Assembly (NCBI RefSeq): GCF_006385675.1
Contig: NZ_VFRR01000016.1
Location: 17,792-81,791 of the forward strand
Length of the DNA stretch: 64,000 bases
From: Maribrevibacterium harenarium
Lineage (GTDB): Bacteria; Pseudomonadota; Gammaproteobacteria; Pseudomonadales; Marinomonadaceae
Direction of reading: 5' to 3'
Shown: in pieces, positions 46,536 to 58,010 of the stretch
Layout of the letters: every line of letters begins with the position of its first letter
Numbering within the stretch: the stretch's first letter is position 1
Notes under the pieces: generated by a model
The model's input: the letters and a program-made list of their open reading frames with translations, nothing else
What the model was told of the DNA's origin: nothing
Database searches by the model: none
Made by a program: the position numbers and the translations under genes

Positions 46536-48362
46536 ATGCTCCAGGATATCAGAGACAAGTCACAGGGCATTATTGTAAAAGTAATCGTCGGTTTCATTGT
46601 CGTGACTTTTGCTCTATTCGGTGTTGATGCACTGGTAACCAGCTTCAACTCATCTGACACAGTAGCAGAGGTTGACGGCACAGAAATTACCCGCACACAA
46701 CTATTACAAGCCGCTGAAACCCAGCGTCGTCAGTTGATCAGCATGATGGGGAGTCAGCTTGACCCCGCCTTACTAGAAGAAAATCAACTGCAACTGCGTG
46801 CTTTAGAGGAGCTTATTCAACGTACTCTATTGACGAACCAAGCTAATGATTTGGCATTGGGCGTATCTGATGCCCAAGTAGATCAATATTTGTTGCAAGC
46901 AGAGCAATTTCAAACAGACGGACAGTTTGACCAAGCGAAGTACCTTAATTTTATTCGGACCTTGGGTTATACGCCGTTGGCATTTAAAAATCGGGTAAAG
47001 CAAGATGTGTTGGTGCAGCAGTTGCGTAATGCGGTTGCAGCCTCTGAATTTGTCTTGCCAAGTCAGATTAAACAAGTGGTGGACCTGCAAAACCAGCAAC
47101 GTAGCTATGAGTACGCACGCTTTATCTTGGCAGACACGGCGGAGCAGGTAGCGGTAAGTGATGCTGACTTAGAAGAGTACTTCCAAGCTAATCAAGATCA
47201 GTTCATTCGTCCGGAACAGGTTAAATTAAATTATGTAATCATCACTGCTGATGACTTGGCGGGTCGAGTTGAAGTTTCTCAGGCGGAACTAAATGAAGCC
47301 TATGCCGCCGCCATTGCCGATTATGAAACGGAAGAACGCTTAGCGTCACATATTTTGATCGATACTTCGTCACGCACTGATGCTGATGCTCAGCAGCTGG
47401 TCGCTGAAATCGAGCAGAAGTTATCCCAAGGGGAAGTATTCGCGGATTTAGCAGAAACCTATTCGGATGATATTGGCTCGAAAGAGGCAGGTGGTGATCT
47501 GGGATACGTTACCAAAGGCTTGATGGTGCCAGAGTTTGAACAAGCCCTATTTGCCATGTCTGAAGGTGAAGTGCGCCAAGTTAAAACTGAATATGGTTAC
47601 CACCTAGTACAACTACGCGAGATTCATGCCACCCAGGCTCCTACCCTTGATGAAATGACTGAGGAGCTAACGGCACAGGTTCGAGCTGACAAAGCGGTTA
47701 AACTGCTGTTGGACGAGCATGAGAATATCACCGATCTCGCCTACGCTAGCGATCGACTTGAAGCTCTAGCTAACGAATATGGTGTCGGTGTGTCAACCAC
47801 TGACTACTTTGGTCGCGATGGTGGTCGTAGCGAAGTAACGTCTTCTGCCGCAGTGATTGCTGCTGCCTTTAGTGGGCCAGTATTGGAAGATGGCCATAAC
47901 AGTGATTTGATCGAGTTAGCAGATGATAAAGTCGTTGTTGTTCGTGTAGCTGAGCATCAGCCACAAGCTGTTCAGGACTTTGAGCAAGCTCGAGAAGCTG
48001 TTACAGCCGCTGTCGTGCAGCAAAAAGCGAGGGACTTGATTGAATCCCAAGCACAGCAGTTACTAGCAGGAGGAAGCGATGCAGCGTTTACAAGTGTTGA
48101 AGCGGCTTCACGCGGGCAAGACGAGATCACCGCTTTAGCATTTTCTATGCCTTATCCTGTAGATGGACCCACTACTGCAATAAAAACCACCGCTAATGGT
48201 GATGTTGTTGCATTGCGGTTACTGGATGTCATTCAGCCAGAAACTGAGGCAGATGCAGATCGAGAAGAGATCTATAATAACTACTTGGCTCAAGCGATGA
48301 CTTCGTTATTACTGGAAGCACAACAACAAGCTCTTGAGTCCCAAGCGGAAATTATTCGTTGA
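46536..48362 (+). CDS. ppiD: Periplasmic folding chaperone PpiD
   Basis: Inner-membrane-anchored chaperone with a periplasmic parvulin-like domain that works near the Sec translocon. The 608-residue protein has an N-terminal start MLQDIRDKSQGIIVKVIVG and one helix (IIVKVIVGFIVVTFALFG), a SurA-N-like region, a parvulin domain around residues 265-365 (ASHILIDTSS, FADLAETYSDD, GGDLGYVTKG, YGYHLVQLREI) and a helical C-terminal part. GGAGG lies seven bases upstream of the ATG. Place after hupB is standard. Confidence 0.95.
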   Translation: MLQDIRDKSQGIIVKVIVGFIVVTFALFGVDALVTSFNSSDTVAEVDGTEITRTQLLQAAETQRRQLISMMGSQLDPALLEENQLQLRALEELIQRTLLTNQANDLALGVSDAQVDQYLLQAEQFQTDGQFDQAKYLNFIRTLGYTPLAFKNRVKQDVLVQQLRNAVAASEFVLPSQIKQVVDLQNQQRSYEYARFILADTAEQVAVSDADLEEYFQANQDQFIRPEQVKLNYVIITADDLAGRVEVSQAELNEAYAAAIADYETEERLASHILIDTSSRTDADAQQLVAEIEQKLSQGEVFADLAETYSDDIGSKEAGGDLGYVTKGLMVPEFEQALFAMSEGEVRQVKTEYGYHLVQLREIHATQAPTLDEMTEELTAQVRADKAVKLLLDEHENITDLAYASDRLEALANEYGVGVSTTDYFGRDGGRSEVTSSAAVIAAAFSGPVLEDGHNSDLIELADDKVVVVRVAEHQPQAVQDFEQAREAVTAAVVQQKARDLIESQAQQLLAGGSDAAFTSVEAASRGQDEITALAFSMPYPVDGPTTAIKTTANGDVVALRLLDVIQPETEADADREEIYNNYLAQAMTSLLLEAQQQALESQAEIIR

Positions 48363-48384
48363 TACGATAGCAGCTGGTTTACAA

Positions 48385-48412
48385 AAAAGCGCCTCCAGTT
48401 GGAGGCGCTTTT
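48385..48412. terminator. Bidirectional terminator between ppiD and the DyP-type peroxidase gene
   Basis: 12-bp stem AAAAGCGCCTCC (48385-48396) and GGAGGCGCTTTT (48401-48412), loop AGTT. A-rich on the left and T-rich on the right, so it can act for both convergent genes. Confidence 0.85.
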
Positions 48413-48449
48413 CGTTCTAGGGAAAGAGCAGGCAATTATCGGCCGATTA

Positions 48450-49370
48450 CTATGCTAGTCGATGTAGAAAATTCGCACTGGGCACAAAGAACAAGCTGGC
48501 ACCCTCACTTTGGGTATAGGCCATCAGATGGTCTACATTTCCTTGATCGTCACCTTCCACCATGCTTCGGAGCATCTTGTTAAAATGCTGTGGCGTTTTG
48601 CTGTAAGAGGCAAACATTAAGCCTTGTCGCTCCACATTGCCGAAGGGCATAGAGTGCCGCAGAATCTCCAACGAGTTGCCATTCTCGTCTTTTAACGATG
48701 TACGCTTGGTATGGGCGGTTAGCGGTTTATCGGCGCTGGCATACTCGATATTGTCTGCCTTTGTCCGCCCATAGGTATCTTCTTGTGTTTTTAAGGGCTC
48801 GGCTTCCCATTTTGGTAAATTGTGTACAAACTCCATCAAATTTAGATAAGAGCAGCCCATCAATTCACTGTCTTGATCAATCAAGGCAACCTTACGGCGC
48901 TGGTCGTCAACAGGGTTCTCGGTGCCGTCCACAAAACCGGTAAAGTCGCGATTATCAAGGTATTTGAAACAGTCCGTTTGTTGCGCCAAGGTCACAGACT
49001 GGCGAAATGCACGATAGAGCGTCAACGCCAAAGAGTGAGTCGCATCCCGACGCAGAGAACGTATATGCAATACGAGATCGTAGGGAATATCTCTCACGCT
49101 CAACAAAGGGCCCTTTAGTGATGGCTGCTCAGTGAGTTCAGCTGGGGTTGGTTTGTCGCCAAAAAGTGCGCGCCAGCCATGGATGGAAATACCGACTAAG
49201 CCGAGTAACTCGCAATCTGGGAAGAGTTGACGTTGCTCACTAACGAGCTGTGGAATGTTTTTCAGTGTCTCTATGACCTGCTGTTTTTGGGCGGGATCAA
49301 CTGTCAAGAATAGGAAGCTAGCATCACTTGAGGCTTCCGCCAGAATGGCGTCTTCGTACTGATAGGGCAT
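48450..49370 (-). CDS. DyP-type heme peroxidase (YfeX-like)
   Basis: Heme peroxidase of 306 residues with the family motif GFVDGTENP (catalytic Asp), DLVLHIRSLRRDAT, a proximal His region in EYASADKPLTAHTKRTSL, and GLMFASYSK near the C-terminus. No Tat signal or encapsulin-targeting tail is visible, so it is cytosolic of the B/YfeX type. The physiological substrate is unknown. It stands alone between convergent ppiD and the Bat operon. Confidence 0.9.
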   Translation of the reverse strand: MPYQYEDAILAEASSDASFLFLTVDPAQKQQVIETLKNIPQLVSEQRQLFPDCELLGLVGISIHGWRALFGDKPTPAELTEQPSLKGPLLSVRDIPYDLVLHIRSLRRDATHSLALTLYRAFRQSVTLAQQTDCFKYLDNRDFTGFVDGTENPVDDQRRKVALIDQDSELMGCSYLNLMEFVHNLPKWEAEPLKTQEDTYGRTKADNIEYASADKPLTAHTKRTSLKDENGNSLEILRHSMPFGNVERQGLMFASYSKTPQHFNKMLRSMVEGDDQGNVDHLMAYTQSEGASLFFVPSANFLHRLA

Positions 49371-49415
49371 TATCTATTCCTCGTCGTTTCGGTTGTCATT
49401 CTGTTACCAGTACCC

Positions 49416-51208
49416 TTAAAAATTTGGGTAGAGGGTTTTGAGTTGGCTCGCCTGACTGGGCTTGGTCACCCCAGTTTTGTATTCCTGCAAGGCATCCGCC
49501 AAAGGCGAGCCATCCCACTGACTGGCGGCTTGCTCTGAGTACATCACCAGCTCGGCTTCCATAAGTAACTGTGATAAACGTGGGGAATTGGCGAGTCGCT
49601 TGATGTCATCAAGCCCTCTCACATGACTGTCTCCCCAACGATGGCGAGCCCATTCAAGCAAATTCCCTTGTAGCCGGCTGAGGTCACTTTGCTGACAACA
49701 ACTCAGTAAATTCTGGTACGCGATCGTCTCGCTTGCTGAGGATAAAGGGGCGAAGTCGGCAAGCATTGGGACTTCATCGTCAGTCTTCTCGGCCTTAGAG
49801 CGTCTTTGCTTGAACCACCACACTAGTAATCCCGCAACACCGAGTAATACGAGAACCAGAGCCCCTAGTGTACGCCAATCCGTACCCGGTTCGGGCTGCT
49901 CTACCGTCAAGGCGATGGTAGGCTCTGGCGTTGGTTCAGGTGTCGGTGCAGCTTTTGGTTTAGCCAATGATATAGGTGCGACAGACTTTGTTTGTGGTGG
50001 TAGCAGCGGTGCCGAATCCGAGCTGCTGTCGTTGTTTAAATTGTCGGCATCCTTAGATGTGGCTAGCCCCACTACATTGATTTGCTCTTGGTTGCTGGTC
50101 GCAATTTTGAATTGGCGTTGTTTCGTATCCCAGTAGGGGATAGAAATGGTCGGCAAGGTGATGGCACCACTTTGGGTTGGTACGATTTCCATTTGCATAG
50201 TCTGCTTACCAACGATACCTGAACCATATTTCGCACTGCTGAAGCGCGGACTAGATGGGTAGACTTTGTAGTCTCTCGTACTGATGATGTCGATGATGGG
50301 CTGCTGCTCGGGAAGCGCTCCTTTGGCGGCAACATCTATCGTCCAAATCAGGGTGTCGCCAACTTTAATTTCATCCGGGCCCTGCAACTTGGTTGAGATA
50401 GTGACATTTTCTGCTGGCAGCCAAGTATCTGCCGAGTAGGTGGGTGGGATGGGGAGTACATCTAAGGTGATAGGTGCGCTTTTGACATTGATGCGTCGCC
50501 GACCATTGCTAGTATTCACCATGGCTTCGATAGTTTGGCCAATCAGTTCGAGTTTGCCGCTGCGTTGTGCAAAGGCAATGTAATCCCGCTGGAGTACCTG
50601 ATAAGCAGTACCATTAATGGTCTCATAGCGCTGCTGGTCGTCGGTTAAGCGTTCTATCAATAAGCTGGGGTGATTTGGCGCTGAGAGATTGGCATTCTGG
50701 AGTGCCACCGAAGTGTAAAGCTCAACTGTCAGTAACACTTGTTGCTGAACATAGGGAGACAAGGTGTTGGTAGTGAACTTGACCATCACTGGGGCGTTGC
50801 CGTTTTCATCAAGTAGTTGCGGTGCCGGATTCACCTTTATTGATAGCGGTTGGGAGCTGTAATTGCCTACTTTGATCGAGGGGATTTGAAAATTACCGAC
50901 GGCTTTGGGCATCAAGGTGACGACCCAGAAGTTAAGTGCTTTATTGGTGCCAAGGTTGAAACTAAATTGGCTATTTTGGCTCTGGCTAATGATTTCGAAA
51001 TCGCGACGCAATGGTGAAAAGTCTGGCCCATTACCAGTATCTGAATAATCCGCTCTTAGAGTGAGTTGCACCACTTCGTTTTCAGCGATCACGTCTTTAT
51101 CTAGGGCGGCGGTTAATTCCGCACCTTGAGCGATTGCGGTAAACAGCAATACTATCCCAAAAGACACTACTCTAAAGATCGCGCTGACCTGCCTAATTAG
51201 CCGCTTAT

Positions 51209-51215
<7 letters not shown>
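49416..51215 (-). CDS. batD: BatD family protein
   Basis: A 599-residue membrane-anchored protein with a signal peptide (VSFGIVLLFTAIAQGAELTA), an extracytoplasmic beta-rich BatD region (VVQLTLRADYSDTG, IKVGNYSSQPLSIKV, DTLIWTIDVAAKGA) and a C-terminal helix (LGALVLVLLGVAGLLVWWF) followed by a cytoplasmic tail. A Pro/Thr/Glu-rich stretch near residues 405-435 precedes the helix. BatD works with VWA proteins in stress or aerotolerance operons, mechanism unclear. It overlaps the upstream gene by 7 bp. Confidence 0.88.
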
Positions 51216-52890
<1,675 letters not shown>

Positions 52891-52894
<4 letters not shown>

Positions 52895-53883
52895 GACTTT
52901 TTCCCTCTGATCTGCACATGGTGACCAAACCATAAACTTAACGCAAAGCTCACCAGCGACAGCAATCCTAGCCAATGAAATAAGGTAGTTTTCGGACGCT
53001 GCCAAGTATCTGTCGCCGGAGTCGGCTCTAATTCATCCAAGAGACGGTAGATGCGAGCAAGTTCGTTGGTACTGCGCGCCCGGAAATATTGTCCACCGGT
53101 GAGATTGGCGACTTCAGTGAGTAGAGGTTCATCCAGATCTGTTGAAGGGTTTATGACCTTAGGGCCAAAAAATCCTTGAACAACCATTGAGTCCGCCCCA
53201 ATACCGATAGTGTGGATGCGAACCCCTTCCTGCGCCGCGAAGTTCGCAGCCTGTAGCGGTGTGACGCGCCCGGCAGTGTTGGCGCCATCGGTCATCAGAA
53301 TCAAAACTTTTTTGTCCGCAGGCTTATCCTGTAAGCGTTTAATGGCTAGCCCGATAGCATCGCCAATGGCGGTTTGCTCACCGGCGAAGCCAATTTGCGC
53401 TTCTTGCACGAATTGTTCAATGGTAGGTAGATCAAAGCTTAATGGAGCCTGAAGATAGGCTTTGGTGCCGAACAATATAATCCCAATCCGATCGCCTTTA
53501 CGTTCACTAATAAAGTTGGACAACACGGCTTTGGCGGCAGCAAGCCGATCTGCAGGCTTGTCATTGATTGTCATATCCGTGACTTGCATACTGCCCGATA
53601 AGTCCACTGCTACCATTAGATCGCGACCACTGGGAGTGATTTGCGTGGGAGTACCGAGCCAAACTGGTCGCGCGATAGCTGCCACCAAAGCACACCAGGC
53701 AAGTAACATCAGCCCCCGTGCAAACAAGTGGTAGCTGTGTTGATATTGTCCTTGATGTTGTTGCAGTAACGACACATGTGCCCACCGCAGTTGGTCGAGA
53801 GGTTTCCGTGCTGGGGCGAGCCAATGCAACAGCAAAGGCAGTGGTAGCAGCACTAAAAACCACGGCCAAATTAGCTCAACCAT
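52891..53883 (-). CDS. batA: BatA-type VWA domain protein
   Basis: A 330-residue membrane protein with two N-terminal helices, a VWA domain with an intact MIDAS (DLSGSMQVTD, then TDGANTAGR) and a C-terminal helix (LFHWLGLLSLVSFALSLWFG). The metal site suggests Mg2+-dependent ligand binding at the outer face of the membrane. It overlaps the DUF4381 gene by 8 bp upstream and batB by 4 bp downstream. Confidence 0.9.
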
Positions 53884-54346
53884 GGTGCCTCCGTATCCAA
53901 TGTTTAGTGCTGTTTATAAAGTGTTCAAGATCTTGTTTGCTAATATTGGCATGGGCTTGATATATGCTGGCGGCGATACGTATCCCGTCTTTGCCAAATC
54001 GATAGCGCGACGGCAACTGCTCGTCAAGCAGTGGCATGAGCTCACTGATTGGGCGCGCAGCATCAATTGGTCGTTTCGCACTGAGCAAGCAGCGTCGTAT
54101 TAGTTCAAGACAATCGCTGACGACAGCTTGACAGGAGTCATCTCGATCAAGGTTGGGTAGCAGCTGCTCTGCCTCCCGGCGATAGGCGCGCCGGCGATAG
54201 CGTTTACCGTAGTAAATTAGAGCAACCACAGCGCTAACAATTAATCCGCCAACCACTAGCCAGAAAGGCCAAGCCGGCGGCCACAGTGGGATGCTTTCCG
54301 GTAGCATATAAGCACGGTTAGGTAATTCGATGGCAGAAGTCGACAT
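53876..54346 (-). CDS. DUF4381 domain protein
   Basis: A 156-residue protein with one membrane helix (FWLVVGGLIVSAVVALIYYG) near residue 35 followed by a basic RRRAYRREAEQLL segment and a helical cytoplasmic domain. The family occurs in MoxR-VWA operons and has no known biochemical role. It is 2 bp after the DUF58 gene and overlaps batA by 8 bp. Confidence 0.82.
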   Translation of the reverse strand: MSTSAIELPNRAYMLPESIPLWPPAWPFWLVVGGLIVSAVVALIYYGKRYRRRAYRREAEQLLPNLDRDDSCQAVVSDCLELIRRCLLSAKRPIDAARPISELMPLLDEQLPSRYRFGKDGIRIAASIYQAHANISKQDLEHFINSTKHWIRRHHG

Positions 54347-54348
54347 GA

Positions 54349-55251
54349 TTAGCGAATGACTCCCCGATGCAATAGGTGTCGGCCAATTTCAATGGGCGAG
54401 TTCTCCACATCGTAACGGAGCAGAGTCACGCCATGCTGTTGTAAGCGGTGATGAAAGTTGCCAAGGCCGCGTTCATATGCCTGCAATGCTTTGTGTTGCG
54501 TCTGCTTAGTAATGGTAACAGCCGTCGCGCCAGTCTCTCCCATTAGTTGATATTGCCCCGGGGGGAGAGAAAAGCTGCGTTGATCATCGATTAAAATCCA
54601 AGTGACATCGTGATGCTTACTTAGATAGGAAAGACGCTGCCATTCAGGATCACTCAATTCTATACGGTTACTCAAGACCAGGTAACTGTATCCGTGCCCC
54701 TTACTTACCATGCTATCAAATGTGGCTCCAATAACAGGTTGAAGCGGGATTTGGCTACGTTTGGTTATTTGTTCTAGGACTTTTTGCCAGCGTTGATTAG
54801 CATCGAAATGTTGCCATTTTCCATCGCAACCATCCCAGAATGTTAACTGCTCTTGCTGCTGTTTGGCGCGATAGCCCAGCAAGCTGGCGAGCTGTAAGTA
54901 ACGGGTAGAGACGAATGTATGACGAGTACCAAAGTAGGCGTCATTGGTGAGCTGTAATAGTAGCAAACGCACATGATCGTTTTCTTGAGCATAGAGGCGA
55001 GTATGAACTTGGCCGGTGCGAGCAGTAACCCGCCAGTCGATATGCTTTACCTCGTCGTGGGGCTGATAGGCGCGCAATTCCAATAGCTCTAGACCATGTC
55101 CGCGCCGCGTCTGGCGCAAACTGCCTTGTTCCTTTTTAGCTTGGCGTCGTACCGTCCTGCGTCCAAGGGAAGCCGCAAATGGCGCCAATTGCACCAGCTG
55201 CTTCACACTTAGAATCGGTGACTCGGGGGCGACGATATTTTCCAACATCAT
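54349..55251 (-). CDS. DUF58 domain protein
   Basis: A 300-residue soluble protein with the DUF58 core RRGHGLELLELRAYQPHDEV followed by KHIDWRVTARTG (the typical D-x-R-x-I-DW-x-x-T-A-R pattern) and a VWA-like remainder. DUF58 proteins are obligate neighbours of MoxR ATPases, which are thought to remodel them or the VWA partners. The ATG overlaps the moxR stop by 4 bp. Confidence 0.88.
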   Translation of the reverse strand: MMLENIVAPESPILSVKQLVQLAPFAASLGRRTVRRQAKKEQGSLRQTRRGHGLELLELRAYQPHDEVKHIDWRVTARTGQVHTRLYAQENDHVRLLLLQLTNDAYFGTRHTFVSTRYLQLASLLGYRAKQQQEQLTFWDGCDGKWQHFDANQRWQKVLEQITKRSQIPLQPVIGATFDSMVSKGHGYSYLVLSNRIELSDPEWQRLSYLSKHHDVTWILIDDQRSFSLPPGQYQLMGETGATAVTITKQTQHKALQAYERGLGNFHHRLQQHGVTLLRYDVENSPIEIGRHLLHRGVIR

Positions 55252-56216
55252 ACCAATGGCAAATAGGTAATCAGGGAATGAATGATGCGGTCCGTGGTGT
55301 AGCCTCGCGCTTCCGCTTCGAAACTAGGCAGTATGCGATGACGCAACACGGCTGGCGCAACGGCTTTGACATCATCTGGTGTCACGAAGTCTCTGCCATC
55401 CAATATTGCACGGGCACGGGCACAGCGTTCCAATGCCAGTGTAGCCCTTGGGCTTGCACCGTATTCTATTAGGGTAGATATCTCTTCCCCATGTTCGGCA
55501 AAATACTCTTGCGGGCGCCGCGTCGACATTACTAAATGTACGATGTAGTTTTCTACGGACTCCGCCATGTAAATCTCGAGGGCAGCTTTTTGTAATCTCA
55601 ATATATCCTCTACGGAGCAAGTCGGCGTTGCGGCTCCGGCCTGTGCATACTGATCCTGTTGTCGCACTAGTCGCATCACCGCTAGTTCCGTTTGCGCATC
55701 GGGATAGTCCACTTTGATCTTCATGACAAAGCGATCGAGCTGCGCTTCAGGTAGAGAATAGGTGCCTTCCTGTTCAATCGGGTTTTGCGTGGCGATAACA
55801 AAAAAAATCGGGGAAAGGGCATAACTTTGACTGCCCACAGTTACTTGACGTTCTCCCATTGCTTCCAGCAGTGCGGACTGTACTTTGGCAGGTGCGCGGT
55901 TAACTTCATCCGCTAGTACGATGTCGTGCATAATGGGGCCGGGGGAGAACTGAAATTTGGCTTGATCCTGTTGATAGATTTCAGAACCGGTCACGTCCGC
56001 CGGTAACAGATCCGGGGTGAATTGAATGCGCTGAAACTCAGCATCGATGGCGCCGGCCAGTGCTTTAGCTGCGGTTGTTTTGGCAATTCCCGGTGGCCCC
56101 TCTAGTAAAATATGTCCCCGAGCAATCAGCGCAATCAGCATCTCTTGTATTAGGTCTTCTTGACCGACGATGGCGCGACTAAGTTGCTCTTTTAACAGAT
56201 CAATTGCGGTATCCAT
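55248..56216 (-). CDS. MoxR family AAA+ ATPase
   Basis: A 322-residue ATPase: Walker A EGPPGIAKTT, the MoxR-typical RIQFTPDLLPADVTGSEIY, Walker B VLADEVNRAPAKVQ, sensor I ATQNPIEQEGTYSLPEAQLDRF and the lid region GASPRATLALERCARARAIL. MoxR proteins are chaperone-like and act with VWA proteins in maturation of membrane or metal complexes. It is the first gene of the six-gene operon that runs to batD. Confidence 0.92.
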   Translation of the reverse strand: MDTAIDLLKEQLSRAIVGQEDLIQEMLIALIARGHILLEGPPGIAKTTAAKALAGAIDAEFQRIQFTPDLLPADVTGSEIYQQDQAKFQFSPGPIMHDIVLADEVNRAPAKVQSALLEAMGERQVTVGSQSYALSPIFFVIATQNPIEQEGTYSLPEAQLDRFVMKIKVDYPDAQTELAVMRLVRQQDQYAQAGAATPTCSVEDILRLQKAALEIYMAESVENYIVHLVMSTRRPQEYFAEHGEEISTLIEYGASPRATLALERCARARAILDGRDFVTPDDVKAVAPAVLRHRILPSFEAEARGYTTDRIIHSLITYLPLV

Positions 56217-56341
56217 AGGTTTTGTCGATCCTATAACTGTCCAAAATGGGGTGGAGGCAATATAATAGCGTCCATCTTAACGAAATAGAAATCACGCCTA
56301 CAAGCCGTCGTGGCGCTTCAGATTGGGGAATAAGACAGCAA

Positions 56342-56563
56342 ATGACAAAAATCGTCGTCGATGTCAGTTTACCGGCCTACAAATACAAAGAAATGTACAA
56401 GGGATCGGTCAAGGGATTGGTGGTGCAAAGTCGAGATGGTCGCAAGATCCAGTTGCCGCTTCTCGCTTTTCAGCAGTTCGTCACCATGCAGGGAGTTTAT
56501 GGTTCTTTTGAAGTCGAATTTGATGACAACAAAAAACTCGTCGGTATCACCAAATTACGGTAA
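56342..56563 (+). CDS. DUF2835 family small protein
   Basis: A 73-residue protein with the family pattern VSLPAYKYKEMYKGSVKGLV, DGRKIQLPLLAFQQFVTMQGVYG and ending FDDNKKLVGI. It is predicted to form a small beta sheet with one helix; function unknown. The ATG at 56342 follows GGGGAATAAG; the frame is open further upstream, but without family similarity. It precedes pyrD by 31 bp. Confidence 0.82.
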   Translation: MTKIVVDVSLPAYKYKEMYKGSVKGLVVQSRDGRKIQLPLLAFQQFVTMQGVYGSFEVEFDDNKKLVGITKLR

Positions 56564-56594
56564 TTGTGACCACTAAAAGATAAGGCAACGTACC

Positions 56595-57629
56595 ATGTAT
56601 GATTTAGCACGCTCGTTACTGTTTAAACTCGATCCGGAAGTGTCGCACGAATTATCTTTGGATTTACTTGGCGCATCCGCTCGCCTGGGTGTAGATCGCT
56701 GTTTTAAGCAAGAATCCTTCGCTACACCAGTTAAGGTAATGGGGCTCAATTTTCCCAATGCCGTTGGTCTTGCGGCAGGCTTGGATAAAAATGCCGACGC
56801 ATTTGAGGCCTTAGGCGCGTTAGGATTTGGGTTTGTTGAAGTGGGTACGGTTACTCCGAAAGGCCAGCACGGCAATGCCAAACCACGTCTATTTCGTTTG
56901 CCGGAGCACGATGCCATTATTAACCGCATGGGCTTCAATAATAAGGGCGTCGACCATATGGTTAGCCGGATTCGTAAGCACCACTTTGATGGCGTGCTCG
57001 GCGTTAACATCGGTAAGAACCTTACCACAAGTGTTGAAGATGCCGCACAGGACTACCTTGCTTGTTTAGAAGCGGTGATTCCTTATGCTGACTACATTAC
57101 GGCTAATATCAGTTCTCCGAATACGCCAGGACTGCGCAATTTGCAGTTTGGTGACAGTTTAGCCCAGCTGATTTCACCGCTAGTCGCTGCCCGTCAACGT
57201 TACTTTGAGCAATACGGAAAATATGTCCCACTTGCGGTGAAGATTGCGCCAGATATGACGGATGACGAAATTAAGCTCGTGAGCGATACCTTAGTCGCTC
57301 AACAAGTCGATGGTATCATTGCGACCAATACCACCCTTAGCCGTGACGCAGTAAATGGTCATCCATTGGCAGAAGAGGCGGGCGGTTTGAGCGGGGCCCC
57401 TGTGCGGGACGCTAGCACCCATGTAGTTAAAGTGCTGACCGAGCATTTAAAAGGTCAATTACCTGTAATCGGGGTTGGCGGTATTTTATCTGGAGCCGAC
57501 GCAGTTGAAAAATTGCAAGCAGGAGCGAGTCTGGTGCAGATTTACTCCGGTTTTATTTATCGCGGACCACAGCTAATAAAAGAAGCTATTGCCAGTACCG
57601 ATGCCTTTGTTCGTCAGCAGACGAGATAA
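56595..57629 (+). CDS. pyrD: Dihydroorotate dehydrogenase (quinone)
   Basis: Class 2 enzyme of pyrimidine synthesis, bound to the inner membrane through an N-terminal helix. The 344-residue protein starts [20 protein letters not shown], then [42 protein letters not shown], the base Ser in [24 protein letters not shown], and ending [11 protein letters not shown]. The order pyrD-rmf-rlmL resembles that of Pseudomonas. Confidence 0.97.
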   Translation: MYDLARSLLFKLDPEVSHELSLDLLGASARLGVDRCFKQESFATPVKVMGLNFPNAVGLAAGLDKNADAFEALGALGFGFVEVGTVTPKGQHGNAKPRLFRLPEHDAIINRMGFNNKGVDHMVSRIRKHHFDGVLGVNIGKNLTTSVEDAAQDYLACLEAVIPYADYITANISSPNTPGLRNLQFGDSLAQLISPLVAARQRYFEQYGKYVPLAVKIAPDMTDDEIKLVSDTLVAQQVDGIIATNTTLSRDAVNGHPLAEEAGGLSGAPVRDASTHVVKVLTEHLKGQLPVIGVGGILSGADAVEKLQAGASLVQIYSGFIYRGPQLIKEAIASTDAFVRQQTR

Positions 57630-57635
57630 ATAAAA

Positions 57636-57657
57636 AAGGCCAGCAAAAGCTGGCCTT
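57636..57657. terminator. Bidirectional terminator between pyrD and rmf
   Basis: 9-bp stem AAGGCCAGC (57636-57644) and GCTGGCCTT (57649-57657), loop AAAA, A-run on the left and T-rich on the right. It lies between convergent genes. Confidence 0.85.
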
Positions 57658-57675
57658 ATTTGTAAGTAGTAAAAG

Positions 57676-57885
57676 TTACTGAGAAAAACTGACCGCTTTA
57701 TGGGTGCCGTCGACGGGGGTTAAACCATTCCACATATCCTCTCGACCCTCGCGCCAGCCTGCTAACCAGTCCTGTCTGGCGTTGGCTCCGCATTGTTCAC
57801 ATAGAGCTTTTGAGCGTCCTGCCATACCTGCGCGATATCCGCGAACATAGGCTCTTAAATGTTGGTCACGTTTCATTTTCTTCAT
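57676..57885 (-). CDS. rmf: Ribosome modulation factor
   Basis: Stationary-phase protein that pairs 70S ribosomes into inactive 100S dimers. The 69-residue basic protein has KRDQHLRAYVRGYRAGMAGRSK and DWLAGWREGREDMWNG, matching E. coli RMF (KRDRLERAHQRGYQAG and WLGGWREA). GAGGAAC lies six bases before the ATG. It is transcribed away from rlmL. Confidence 0.95.
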   Translation of the reverse strand: MKKMKRDQHLRAYVRGYRAGMAGRSKALCEQCGANARQDWLAGWREGREDMWNGLTPVDGTHKAVSFSQ

Positions 57886-58010
57886 CGGAAAGTTCCTCTC
57901 AGTTCTGATTGCTCTTACACCGAATTTTAAGGTTTAGTAGAGCATTGAACGTTTGTCTAAAAACACTTTGTTCTAACAATTCATAAAACTGAAATAAAAA
58001 GTAATTAAAC